DNA of 52,729 nt from Tabrizicola sp. (GTDB lineage: Bacteria; Pseudomonadota; Alphaproteobacteria; Rhodobacterales; Rhodobacteraceae). The stretch covers positions 1 to 52,729 of the forward strand of contig NZ_JAUXZE010000069.1 of the NCBI RefSeq assembly GCF_030694085.1. The letters are read 5' to 3'. Numbering within the stretch: position 1 is the stretch's first letter; every line of letters starts with the position of its first letter. The translations under genes were made by a program, and so were the position numbers. Below, one piece after another: positions 1 through 6,686 of this stretch. The notes under the pieces are model-generated. The model was not told the DNA's origin, made no database searches, and worked only from the letters and a program-made list of their open reading frames with translations.

Positions 1-97
1 CGAACAGGACGTGGAGCGCATCAGCCACCGCGACACGCCGCGCGACCTGATCCGCAAGGGCCGCGACATCGAGCGCCGGGTCCTGGCCCGCGCCGTG
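1..97 (+). repeat. 97-bp terminal direct repeat, left copy
   Basis: Bases 1-97 are identical to bases 52633-52729, the exact last 97 bases of the window. The match starts at base 1 and ends at the last base. That is the pattern of an overlap between the ends of a circular assembly. It lies inside purU coding sequence. A true attachment-site duplication would not be expected to coincide with both window edges. Confidence 0.97.
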
Positions 98-160
98 CGG
101 TGGCGACTGGAGGACCGGGTGCTGCTCAATGGGAGCAAGACCGTGGTGTTTACCGACTAG
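1..160 (+). CDS. purU: 3' end of purU, formyltetrahydrofolate deformylase (joins the copy at the right end)
   Basis: These are the last 52 codons and stop of purU, read in frame from base 2 and ending in a TAG at 158-160. No start is present because the 5' part lies at 51953-52729. The residues after the 97-base overlap encode the PurU C-terminus, ending in VVFTD. Joining the two pieces through the overlap gives a 279-residue protein, the usual family length. PurU hydrolyses 10-formyl-tetrahydrofolate to formate and tetrahydrofolate. Alone this stretch would be a fragment, but with the right end it makes an intact gene. Confidence 0.9.
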   Translation, partial: EQDVERISHRDTPRDLIRKGRDIERRVLARAVRWRLEDRVLLNGSKTVVFTD

Positions 161-226
161 CCGCTCATACGCGGCCCAAGGCATTTTTCGCCCGTGTATT
201 GAAGCTAAAGATAAGGCCCTGACGTC

Positions 227-547
227 ATGGAAGAAGTTATAGAAATCGAAGGCGCTTCTGGCCGCTTCTACCGGTTTATACGAGGTAGTTTGGTTTCCAC
301 ATCCAGCGACGCTGGCAACTTTGTCTTTCTGACGAAAGAAATTCCGTCATCAATTGTTTGCTCAGGCACGACTGCTGATCTGGGCTTGGCCGCTCGGTTC
401 TGGAACGGCGTCCCGGCACCCGCCCCTGAGACCCGCTTCTACATTAGACGCAACGTGACAAAGACCATGCGCCAGGCCGAGCATGACGATATCTGCCTCA
501 AGCACGCGCCCGAAATGGTCGTCTTTGAGTTCGATGGCTCCAGATGA
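227..547 (+). CDS. Hypothetical protein, 106 aa
   Basis: I do not recognise this protein. It starts at an ATG 67 bases after the purU stop and in the same direction. The sequence is globular, without membrane segment or signal peptide. It has mixed beta-like stretches (residues 3-40) and a charged C-terminal half containing an EHDD run. The ribosome site is weak (AAGG about 14 bases upstream). Base composition is lower in GC than purU. It could be cotranscribed with purU if the junction is circular. Confidence 0.5.
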   Translation: MEEVIEIEGASGRFYRFIRGSLVSTSSDAGNFVFLTKEIPSSIVCSGTTADLGLAARFWNGVPAPAPETRFYIRRNVTKTMRQAEHDDICLKHAPEMVVFEFDGSR

Positions 548-611
548 GCCGCGTGTTTGATGCGCTCGGGCGCGCAGTTGGCGCCAACTTCGTTAGGCCC
601 CGGTGATCATG

Positions 612-1052
612 TCAAAGCCCGGGACCAAACCTCGTGAGAGGATTTATCTCCCTCACGCAGTCGGCTATCAGCCGGTAGGCCGCCCCAGCCTCATCCTGCA
701 GCAGTCGCTCTGCGACAGTTAGCTTTCCAGCCACTCCAGCGATGCTGGTGGCTTCCAGCTGCGCCAAGTGCTCCAGACTGCGATCCTGCCGCCCAACGAG
801 TTCCTTCATCTGCAATTCGACCTCAAGCATCTCGCGTGCATCGGACACTTGGCTCCGCTCGGCCACGGAGAGAGCAACCCACCCATGCTCTCGCACCAAC
901 CGCGCCTCAAGTTCAGCCCAGTGACAACTCAGCCGTCCTATTTCGCCGTCTAGCGAGTGCCACTCAGCGCAAAGGCCCAGCAAATGGTCTGAGCCGGATC
1001 CCGCATTTAACCCGCGTAAGGCGGAAGTGGGCTTTCTCTTTCGAGACGGCAT
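612..1052 (-). CDS. Hypothetical protein, predicted alpha-helical/coiled coil, 146 aa
   Basis: No family is recognised. It is almost entirely helical and charged. Leucine- and glutamate-rich stretches around residues 35-110 look like a coiled coil. The N-terminus is basic (MPSRKRKPTS). The start at 1052 is supported by a GGAG eight bases upstream. It is transcribed leftward, convergent with the 227-547 gene and divergent from the XRE gene at 1190. The intervening sequence holds an array of operator-like repeats that could control both. Confidence 0.55.
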   Translation of the reverse strand: MPSRKRKPTSALRGLNAGSGSDHLLGLCAEWHSLDGEIGRLSCHWAELEARLVREHGWVALSVAERSQVSDAREMLEVELQMKELVGRQDRSLEHLAQLEATSIAGVAGKLTVAERLLQDEAGAAYRLIADCVREINPLTRFGPGL

Positions 1053-1112
1053 AAGGCGCGCTCCAGGCGCAGACGTTCAGTCCAACCCTATGAGGGCCGG
1101 TGACGGTTGAAT

Positions 1113-1183
1113 AAAATTCCACTAAACTAAAATGAATTTCCGCGACTGAGTCAACGAAATTCCGTCATTATAGAAGGAATTTC
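1113..1183. promoter_or_regulatory. Operator-like array of GAAATTCC repeats upstream of an XRE gene
   Basis: Four copies of an AAATTCC/GGAATTT motif occur at 1113-1120, 1134-1141, 1156-1163 and 1176-1183. Their starts are 20-22 bases apart, about two helical turns. The last two form a perfect inverted repeat: GAAATTCC, 12 bases, GGAATTTC. The stretch is AT-rich compared with its surroundings and ends just before the ribosome site of the XRE gene at 1190. I infer autoregulation by that protein; binding is not shown by sequence alone. Confidence 0.55.
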
Positions 1184-1189
1184 TATCAC

Positions 1190-1447
1190 TTGTTGATTGC
1201 CTCGCAGATCCGAATGGCCAGGGCTGCTCTCGGAATCAGTGTGCGCGAACTCTCAAGTCGAACGGGAGTAGGCGACTCCACCATCCTACGTTTTGAAGCT
1301 GGGAAAGGCGGCATCCTCGCCGCCAACCTCGAACGCCTGAAAATTGCGCTGGAAGCTGGGGGCGTGATCTTCTTCGCCGCCGACGCTCACGGAGGCCCTG
1401 GCGTCCGGTTCCGCCAATCGCCTCCCGGGTTGGATCATCCGACTTGA
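1190..1447 (+). CDS. XRE-family helix-turn-helix regulator, 85 aa
   Basis: A small DNA-binding protein. Residues 5-55 form an XRE-type helix-turn-helix: RAALGISVRELSSRTGV, then STILRFEAG, then an ALEAGGVIFF end typical of short single-domain regulators. The start is a TTG at 1190 with AGAAGGA 11 bases upstream; the next codon is also TTG. The promoter region is full of phased inverted repeats, which suggests self-repression. It lies head to head with the leftward gene ending at 612. The target is unknown. Confidence 0.75.
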   Translation: MLIASQIRMARAALGISVRELSSRTGVGDSTILRFEAGKGGILAANLERLKIALEAGGVIFFAADAHGGPGVRFRQSPPGLDHPT

Positions 1448-1556
1448 GCCTTCCCCAGTGCTCCTTAGGGCTCTGGAATGAAAACGCTCACTTTTGAACC
1501 GCATTCAAACGAAGTGGGGGCTTTGAAGGGCGCATCTTCACCCGCCGACCTAGCCC

Positions 1557-1961
1557 TTACGTCTCCGCCGGAGTCTGGCCGCGGACGGGCGGGTAGCCGG
1601 CGAGTGACCGCGCCAGGGTGACCAGGACGCGCCGGTCGCGTTCGTTGAGAGAGAGGAAGATTTCGGCCACCTCCAACCCGTTCCGGATCCCGGTCATCTG
1701 CATAACCATGTTGGTCGGCGCCTCATCCGAGGGGACCTCAGAAGGAAGAAGGGCGGACGGAGGGCAACCGAGCGTCTTGGCGATGGCCACCAAAACCGAC
1801 GCAGAAACGCGGTTGGAGGCCTTTTCGTATTTTTGCACCTGTTGAAAGCTGACCCCGATCGCGTCGGCAAGGTTGCTCTGGCTCAGGCCGACGAGCTTTC
1901 TCTGGGCGCGGATCATCTGCCCGACATGAATGTCGACCGCCTCGGGCTCATCAGTACGCAT
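1557..1961 (-). CDS. XRE-family transcriptional regulator, 134 aa
   Basis: Residues 8-70 form a Cro/C1-type helix-turn-helix with HVGQMIRAQRK and SFQQVQKYEKASNRVSAS. This is the pattern of a large alphaproteobacterial XRE family. The C-terminal 60 residues are helical and may dimerise. The start at 1961 was chosen over an upstream in-frame ATG because AAGTAAGG lies just before it and the conserved domain begins nearby. The regulator at 51133 belongs to the same family (HVG, QQIQNYE, NRVSA). Its target is unknown. Confidence 0.8.
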   Translation of the reverse strand: MRTDEPEAVDIHVGQMIRAQRKLVGLSQSNLADAIGVSFQQVQKYEKASNRVSASVLVAIAKTLGCPPSALLPSEVPSDEAPTNMVMQMTGIRNGLEVAEIFLSLNERDRRVLVTLARSLAGYPPVRGQTPAET

Positions 1962-2290
1962 TTTTTGAACCTTACTTATGTCGTCGTCGAGACCGCCAAA
2001 ACTTGTGCAACCCACCTAACAAGCTGAGCCCATACAGCAATGACTTGCCCGCCTTAGTAGCCATTTGGTCAAAATACACGCGAGGGGTGTTCCCGCGCCG
2101 TGGGTGTAGAGGGCGAATGCGCGCTTGCCGAGCCCCCGCCCTGGTCTGTTGGGGATGAGGTCGCGCTCACGCTTGGCGTGCCGGCCAGCCGGTAGCTGTT
2201 GTGGTGTCGACGTCGCCGGTCAGCACCTTCAACCCGCCGCGACGCTTCTGCTGTCACCGATCGGGCCGATCAGCTGATGTGGTCGCGCTT

Positions 2291-2638
2291 TTACACCATG
2301 GCGGTTTTAGTCAGCGTGAAGTCGACGTGGACCGCATCATAAGGAAATTTGACGCCCTCCGCTGTGCGGTCGAGGACGCCGACATTAATGAGGGCCTGAA
2401 TGTCGCCATGCACAGCCTTTACGTCCCGACCGACCCGGCGCGCAGCTTCACGGATCGACATGGCCCCCTGTCCCGTCATGGCATGGAGCAGTTCCCATCG
2501 CTTCCGGGTGAGCGTCTTCCACAGCAGCTCGGCCGAGGCGAAGGAGATATGCGCTCCCTGCTTTTGGCCTTCAAAGGCGGCAAGCGCCCGGCGCGTCACA
2601 TCCTCACGGGAAGCGACGGAGAGCGTCACGGTGTTCAT
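2291..2638 (-). CDS. Antitoxin-like HTH DNA-binding protein paired with the TumE-type toxin
   Basis: A 115-residue protein with a winged-helix pattern in its middle: a WELLHAMTGQGAMSIREAA stretch, then an AVHGDIQALINVGVLDR recognition region. This resembles the HVO_A0114-like regulators found next to TumE-family toxins. The start at 2638 has GGAGG five bases upstream. Its ATG overlaps the stop of the toxin gene as ATGA, so translation is probably coupled. The expected role is to neutralise the toxin and repress the pair. The 275 bases downstream, to 2016, contain no gene that I can support. Confidence 0.72.
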   Translation of the reverse strand: MNTVTLSVASREDVTRRALAAFEGQKQGAHISFASAELLWKTLTRKRWELLHAMTGQGAMSIREAARRVGRDVKAVHGDIQALINVGVLDRTAEGVKFPYDAVHVDFTLTKTAMV

Positions 2639-2892
2639 TCGGGCCTCCATTGGTCCACGTCATTCCAAAAATCCACCATCAGCTTTGCTGGCGTCGTGAA
2701 GGCGTAAGCCGTTTCAACTCCGCCGATATGCCGATGGTCTCCTTTGCCAGCTTCGTTGTCGTAGCGAAGCACGCAGGCGCCGACATAGGCGTCGAGAATG
2801 GGCGATCGCCTTTCCTCTGAAAAACCTTCGTTTATCGGAGGCGAGAAGCCACAAAGCCCTCGCCTGCCATTTGGCCTGGCTTTCCTTCCCAA
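2635..2892 (-). CDS. TumE family (DUF6516) toxin, possibly missing its N-terminus
   Basis: The C-terminal half carries the family signature: VLRYDNEAGKGDHRH at residues 42-56, then AYAFTTPAKLMVDF. It lies upstream of, and overlaps by ATGA, the antitoxin-like gene, which is the usual module layout. Residues 1-35 (basic, starting at a TTG) do not show the VIW-VP and SxHxxKYR elements I expect from full-length members. The start also sits inside an inverted repeat that precedes the adjacent serine recombinase. It may be 5'-truncated and inactive, or may use another start. Confidence 0.65.
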   Translation of the reverse strand: MGRKARPNGRRGLCGFSPPINEGFSEERRSPILDAYVGACVLRYDNEAGKGDHRHIGGVETAYAFTTPAKLMVDFWNDVDQWRPE

Positions 2893-2991
2893 AACTATCT
2901 CTTGAAACCTCTTCCCGAATTAGGGACCCTCAAGATGAGTTTTGGGAAAATTCCGCCTCTCGCCCCGTCGAATGACGATCGCGGTTCGACG
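2888..2991. promoter_or_regulatory. Nested inverted repeats between toxin and serine recombinase, candidate res/crossover site
   Basis: Arms at 2888-2905 and 2930-2946 (CCCAAAACT..TCTTGA against TCAAGA..AGTTTTGGG) form a near-perfect inverted repeat of about 17 bp around a 24-base centre. The centre itself contains TCCC..GGGA. A second perfect repeat, CGTCGAA-N12-TTCGACG, lies at 2966-2991. Serine resolvases usually act on paired subsites of about 26-30 bp just upstream of their gene, so this is the natural place for such a site. Function is inferred. Confidence 0.5.
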
Positions 2992-3024
2992 AACGTCGAC
3001 TCTTGGATGCTATTGGATGGCTCA

Positions 3025-3639
3025 ATGCTGATTGGCTACGCTCGGGTCTCAACGCAGGATCAATCGACCGCCCTTCAGATTGACGCCCTGAAAGCGGCTG
3101 GCTGCAGTCGAGTGTTTGTCGAGACCGCATCAGGGGCGCAACGCGACCGTCCTGAACTCAAGGCCGCCCTCGATTTCATGCGCGATGGCGCCAGCGACAT
3201 GCTGGTTGTTTGGCGACTTGATCGGCTGGCGCGATCTTTGCGGCAACTCATCGAGACAGTGGACGCGCTTGAACGTCGAGGGATCGGATTTTGCTCCCTT
3301 ACCGAGGCGATCGACACAACGTCTCCAGGCGGTCGGCTTGTCTTTCACATCTTCGGCGCAATGGCGGAATTTGAACGGTCCATCATTCGGGAACGGACCC
3401 GTGCAGGCCTGGACGCCGCCCGAGCCCGCGGGCGCAGGGGGGGCCGCCCACCAGCGCTCTCAGTTCGGGACCTTACCGTCGCCCGGGCCTTACTGCGTGA
3501 TCCGGAACTTACCGTAGAAGAAGCCGCCCAACGGCTCCAGATCGCCACATCGACCTTGTACAGGCATCTGCCAGGCGGCCGCCGCGCACTATTGGAGGCC
3601 GAAGCGATCGGCAAGGAGGAGGCCGCGGAGCTTACATGA
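3025..3639 (+). CDS. Serine recombinase, resolvase/invertase family, 204 aa
   Basis: A small serine recombinase. The N-terminal catalytic domain starts MLIGYARVSTQDQ, with the nucleophilic Ser at residue 9, and continues through LVVWRLDRLARS and EFERSIIRERTRAG. A basic linker (RGRRGGRPP) and a C-terminal helix-turn-helix (EEAAQRLQIATSTLYRHL) follow. I chose the ATG at 3025 because the catalytic domain begins there; upstream in-frame codons look non-coding. It may resolve plasmid multimers or belong to a former transposon. The next gene overlaps its stop by four bases. Confidence 0.9.
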   Translation: MLIGYARVSTQDQSTALQIDALKAAGCSRVFVETASGAQRDRPELKAALDFMRDGASDMLVVWRLDRLARSLRQLIETVDALERRGIGFCSLTEAIDTTSPGGRLVFHIFGAMAEFERSIIRERTRAGLDAARARGRRGGRPPALSVRDLTVARALLRDPELTVEEAAQRLQIATSTLYRHLPGGRRALLEAEAIGKEEAAELT

Positions 3640-3875
3640 CCCTACCGACCCCTCTTCCTCGCCAGCCGGCCAAGCGGCACAAGGCCCAGACCACATCGCC
3701 CGCAAGGTTGGTCGTGGTTCATCCAGACCAGATCACTCAGCGCGATCGTCGCCCTTGGAACCAGAGCTCCCTGGAAAACGTGGTCATCAGGTTTATCCTG
3801 GTTTCCACAGTGATCGTGGCCATCGGCGCGGGCGCGATCGTCCTGGCCGTCAGCTTTTCCCTCAAGGCTTGGTAG
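3636..3875 (+). CDS. Small single-pass membrane protein, 79 aa
   Basis: No family is recognised. The N-terminal 45 residues are basic and proline-rich. One strong transmembrane segment follows near residues 50-73 (IRFILVSTVIVAIGAGAIVL). Its ATG overlaps the recombinase stop (ATGA), which suggests translational coupling and makes it more likely to be a real gene. Topology is probably N-in. It ends about 50 bases before the 3' end of the oppositely oriented tRNA gene. Confidence 0.5.
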   Translation: MTLPTPLPRQPAKRHKAQTTSPARLVVVHPDQITQRDRRPWNQSSLENVVIRFILVSTVIVAIGAGAIVLAVSFSLKAW

Positions 3876-3923
3876 GCTCGCCGCGCCGCCGGCCACGCGT
3901 GACATAGGGGGTGCGGCGCAGAA

Positions 3924-3999
3924 TGGTGCCGCCTGCGTGACTCGAACACGCGACCCCCGCATTACGAATGCGATGCTCTACCAGCTGAGCTAAGGCGGC
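3924..3999 (-). tRNA. tRNA-Thr (anticodon CGT), with encoded CCA
   Basis: Read leftward, the sequence folds as a full cloverleaf. The acceptor arm GCCGCCT pairs with AGGCGGC. The D arm is GCTC..GAGC with GGTAGA in the loop. The anticodon stem TCGCA/TGCGG holds a TTCGTAA loop with anticodon CGT. The T arm GCGTG-TTCGAGT-CACGC follows, then discriminator A and CCA. All stems pair, apart from one G-U at the top of the anticodon stem. It reads the ACG codon. A tRNA gene is unusual on a plasmid of this size. Its position next to a recombinase raises the possibility of capture from a chromosome. Confidence 0.95.
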
Positions 4000-4146
4000 G
4001 CACAATTGGGTGCGAAGGTCGTGTAGTCGGTAAGGACGTGAGCGCCAAGGCCCCGCGGCAGGAGGGCGCAGTCTTCAACCCAGGTTGAAAGGGCAAAAGC
4101 CTGTAGACTCAAGGCGTCTAGAGACTAGGGCCACCTGATTCGCGGA

Positions 4147-4356
4147 ATGCAAATGTCGGAAGCCACCTACGTCACCTACGTCCCCAAATCCATGCGACAG
4201 CAGCTTCGAGCTACACTGGAGTCTGAGGACACCGGAGCCATCACCTGGCGAGAAAAGAAGCTGCGCCACGGGAGCGAATTCTACTTCTCTGGCCCTGTAG
4301 GCCTGGCCCGCAGAACCCACGCTTTCCTCACGTCCTGGGTTGCAAGCGGAACCTGA
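4147..4356 (+). CDS. Hypothetical protein, 69 aa
   Basis: No family is recognised. It is a small soluble protein with several Tyr, Arg and Lys residues (SEATYVTYVPKSMRQQL, then WREKKLRHGSEFYFSGP). An in-frame ATG at 4153 is an equally good start, with GCGGA six bases before it. It converges on the leftward gene that ends two bases after its stop. Confidence 0.45.
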   Translation: MQMSEATYVTYVPKSMRQQLRATLESEDTGAITWREKKLRHGSEFYFSGPVGLARRTHAFLTSWVASGT

Positions 4357-4358
4357 CC

Positions 4359-4550
4359 TCAGGCGTCAGAGCCGTCATCGAGCAATTTCAGAGCCTGCAA
4401 AGTCGTCGCTCGCTCGTCATCGCTCAGGTCCTGGGCGAGTTCGGCCAATAGGGTTTGCCGGCTTGCTTGGACAACCTCCGGCGCAAGGTGGGTCGATAAG
4501 GTCATGATCGCTTTCTCAGCGCCCGCGATGAGACGGTCTTTCGGGTCCAT
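4359..4550 (-). CDS. Hypothetical small helical protein, 63 aa
   Basis: No family is recognised. It is acidic and helical throughout (KDRLIAGAEKAIMTLSTHL at the N-terminus, DDERATTLQALKLLDDG at the C-terminus). A GAAGA-like ribosome site precedes the ATG. A strong hairpin at 4579-4605 lies just upstream of its start and could insulate it from transcripts arriving from the replication region. Confidence 0.4.
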   Translation of the reverse strand: MDPKDRLIAGAEKAIMTLSTHLAPEVVQASRQTLLAELAQDLSDDERATTLQALKLLDDGSDA

Positions 4551-4578
4551 TCGGCATCTTCAGCGCAAGGCGAGCAAA

Positions 4579-4605
4579 AACACCCCAGCCTAAGGCTGGG
4601 GTGTT
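4579..4605 (-). terminator. Rho-independent terminator-like hairpin (leftward)
   Basis: A perfect 12-bp stem (AACACCCCAGCC against GGCTGGGGTGTT) closes a TAA loop. On the leftward strand a run of T follows (TTTTTGC, partly in the stem); on the rightward strand no T run follows. It would end a leftward transcript from the repA upstream region, where I see no leftward protein gene. Confidence 0.6.
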
Positions 4606-4980
4606 CCTGGAGGGGAGTTCTTTGGGTAGAACGACCAAAACGCGGCCCAGTTTGATTGGTTGCGCGGCCCGTGCAACCTCAAAAGCTTGAGCCCTTAAAT
4701 CTGCTGTTTCTTAACGCGCGGGCCTTCGAAGCTGACAGCCACAGCGACGCCAGTGGCGCCCGCTCCCGCAGCTCTTAAAGCGGCCAGAGCGGGCGCAGGC
4801 CTTGCTGTGGTTGGAGCACGGGCAAGACCAGCCTACGCTCGGCTCTCAATTCGAGAATAGACGACGGCCAAGCTATCCCATCTCCCGAACGGGTGACACT
4901 GGGCCTTGCTGGAGGCTACCGTTAGGCGAGTATTTTTAGTTAGGCCTTCGCCTGGAAGCGTCCGTCCCTTCCGAGGAACC
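4606..4980. other. repA leader region without protein gene
   Basis: This 375-base stretch separates the leftward terminator from repA. I see no credible coding frame. It contains short inverted elements (for example GCGCGGCCCGTGC and CCAGAGCGGGCGCAGG around 4660-4810). It ends with TATTTTTAGTTAGG about 50 bases before repA, a possible promoter or leader element. A leftward countertranscript ending at 4579 is possible but not demonstrable from sequence. Confidence 0.35.
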
Positions 4981-6009
4981 ATGAGCATTCGCCCTGACCC
5001 CCACCCGGTACGCGACTTCTTTATCGAAGGCCTGATCGACTACGCGCCAAAAGACAGCAGTGAAATGATGGAGAGGCCTTTCTTCTCCATCTCCAAGCGC
5101 AAGCGCAACAAGCCGATTCACTACGCCACACCGGACGGGAAACTCTGGATCAAGGTCAACGCCAACCCGGTTCACGGGATGGCGACCATCTGGGACGCCG
5201 ACATCCTCATCTGGTGCATCTCACGCATTGTTGCAGATCGTGACGCGGGCAAGAACGATCTGCGCCCAATCATCAACACCACGCCTTACGCCCTGCTGAA
5301 GGGCATCGCTCGAGGCACCAGCGGGCAAGACTATGCTGAGCTCCTCCGCGCCATTAAGCGCCTGCGGACAACCGAGGTGGAGACCAATATCCGAGCCGGT
5401 CGGCGACGCTACACCGCGTTCCACTATCTGGGGGACATCGAGGGCGAGGGAGAAGATCAATCTGACCCAGAGCAGCTCAAAACTCTGACCCTACGCGTCC
5501 CCGACTGGCTGCTTGATGGCATCCTCAGCGGCAACGTTCTGACCCTGGATCGGGAGTATTTCCGCCTGACCGGCGGGATTGAGCGGGCCATCTACCGCGC
5601 GGCGCGCAAACACGCCGGGAACCAGCCGTCTGGGTGGGTCTGCAAAATCGCCACCCTTCACGAAAAAACCGGCAGCGAATCTCCTTTGAAGAAGTTCGCC
5701 TTCCGCCTGCGCGAAATGTGCAAGCAGGATGACCTGCCTCGCTATGCGATGCGCCTGACCGTCACTCAGGACGGGAGCCCCGCCGTGCTGTTTGTCGATC
5801 GCGCTTTTCTCGACGAGAAGGCGGTCGCCAAACAGCGCGCCACAGCCGAGCAGCGGCTGCGGGAAGATGCTCGAGCCGCTTGGCTGGACGCCGGCCGTTC
5901 ACCCGAAGGCTTCGAGGGCGCTTGGGCCCATTGGATCCAAGGCGGCGGCTCTCTGGAGGAATTTGCACGGATCTGCCAGGACAAGCGCGCCGTGATGGCG
6001 AGCCTCTAG
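4981..6009 (+). CDS. repA: Plasmid replication initiator RepA (RPA family), 342 aa
   Basis: The protein has the RPA-family hallmarks: PFFSISKRKRNKPIHY near residues 36-51, DGKLWIKVNANPVHGMATIW near 54-73, then WDADILIWCISRI. A predicted winged-helix region lies around residues 100-230, with initiator-like patterns (LTLRVPDWLL, LTGGIERAIYRAARKHAG). The start at 4981 is preceded by GAGGAA, and conserved sequence begins soon after. It should bind the iterons that follow directly downstream and open the origin. No RepB or RepC is present, so replication is iteron-RepA type. The gene is transcribed towards its origin. Confidence 0.92.
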   Translation: MSIRPDPHPVRDFFIEGLIDYAPKDSSEMMERPFFSISKRKRNKPIHYATPDGKLWIKVNANPVHGMATIWDADILIWCISRIVADRDAGKNDLRPIINTTPYALLKGIARGTSGQDYAELLRAIKRLRTTEVETNIRAGRRRYTAFHYLGDIEGEGEDQSDPEQLKTLTLRVPDWLLDGILSGNVLTLDREYFRLTGGIERAIYRAARKHAGNQPSGWVCKIATLHEKTGSESPLKKFAFRLREMCKQDDLPRYAMRLTVTQDGSPAVLFVDRAFLDEKAVAKQRATAEQRLREDARAAWLDAGRSPEGFEGAWAHWIQGGGSLEEFARICQDKRAVMASL

Positions 6010-6026
6010 GCCCTTGGAATCAGGCA

Positions 6027-6432
6027 CGTGGTATCGGGAACCCTTGTCTCTTAAGGGCTCAGCCTGCAGCCCCCATCGTGGTTTCAGGAACCCCTTTCGC
6101 CCGTTCCAACCCTGCGGTTTGGGGGCCGTTTTGACCCTAAAAGCGCGCGCCGACCCCACATCTTGACGAATCGACGAATCAGACCGCTTGCCGATGGCGC
6201 AGGAGGCTATCGTGGTAACAGGAACTGACGGTCCGATTGGGTGTCGTGGTATCAGGAACCCGACCTCTTTAAGCGGCACGTGGTTTCAGGAACCGGCGGA
6301 TCTGACCCGGCTCGTGGTATTGGGAACCGCCAGTTCTCCCCAACCCTCGTGGTATTAGGAACGATTGGGCACGTGGTTTCTGGAACCCCCCCCACGTGGT
6401 TTCTGGAACCGAATCTCGTGGTATCAGGAACC
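6027..6432 (+). repeat. Ten iterons of the plasmid origin (consensus CGTGGTWTYAGGAACC)
   Basis: Copies start at 6027, 6077, 6211, 6245, 6279, 6313, 6348, 6372, 6395 and 6417, all in the same orientation. Most match CGTGGT(A/T)T(C/T)(A/G/T)GGAACC; the 6211 copy (CGTGGTAACAGGAACT) is the most divergent. The spacing is regular in blocks: 34, 34, 34 and 35 bases, then 24, 23 and 22. They directly follow repA and precede an AT-rich, DnaA-box-containing stretch, so this is the origin of replication and probably the copy-control locus. Confidence 0.95.
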
Positions 6433-6484
6433 CCGATTCTCCAGAACGCCTGTGAATAGAATGGGTTACGAGCCAAAAAAAGGG

Positions 6485-6545
6485 CTTAACTGTTTAACTT
6501 CCCTTATTTAACAAGACTCTCTTTAACGGCCCGGGCTGTGGATAA
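6485..6545. other. Origin AT-rich unwinding region and DnaA box
   Basis: Four TTTAAC/TTAAC repeats (6486, 6493, 6507 and 6522) lie in an AT-rich stretch right after the iterons. A perfect DnaA box follows on the opposite strand: TGTGGATAA at 6537-6545, which is TTATCCACA reversed. Iterons, AT-rich repeats and a DnaA box together are the standard parts of an iteron-controlled origin. I infer that strand opening starts here. Confidence 0.8.
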
Positions 6546-6686
6546 CCTCGAGCAGATGAAGCGACAGCGATGATTCAACGACCTTGAATCGAGACCGTGA
6601 AAATCTGCCTCTGGGCTTTTCGAGGAGGAGGCTTTTCAAAGCCCCTAGACTCGGTTCCTAACCTCCTCACCTCATGGAGTTCTGAG

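Noticed and set aside
2069..2257. 62-codon leftward frame downstream of the antitoxin
   Set aside because: The composition (Ser/Arg/Thr/Pro-rich) looks non-coding and there is no recognisable motif or clear ribosome site.
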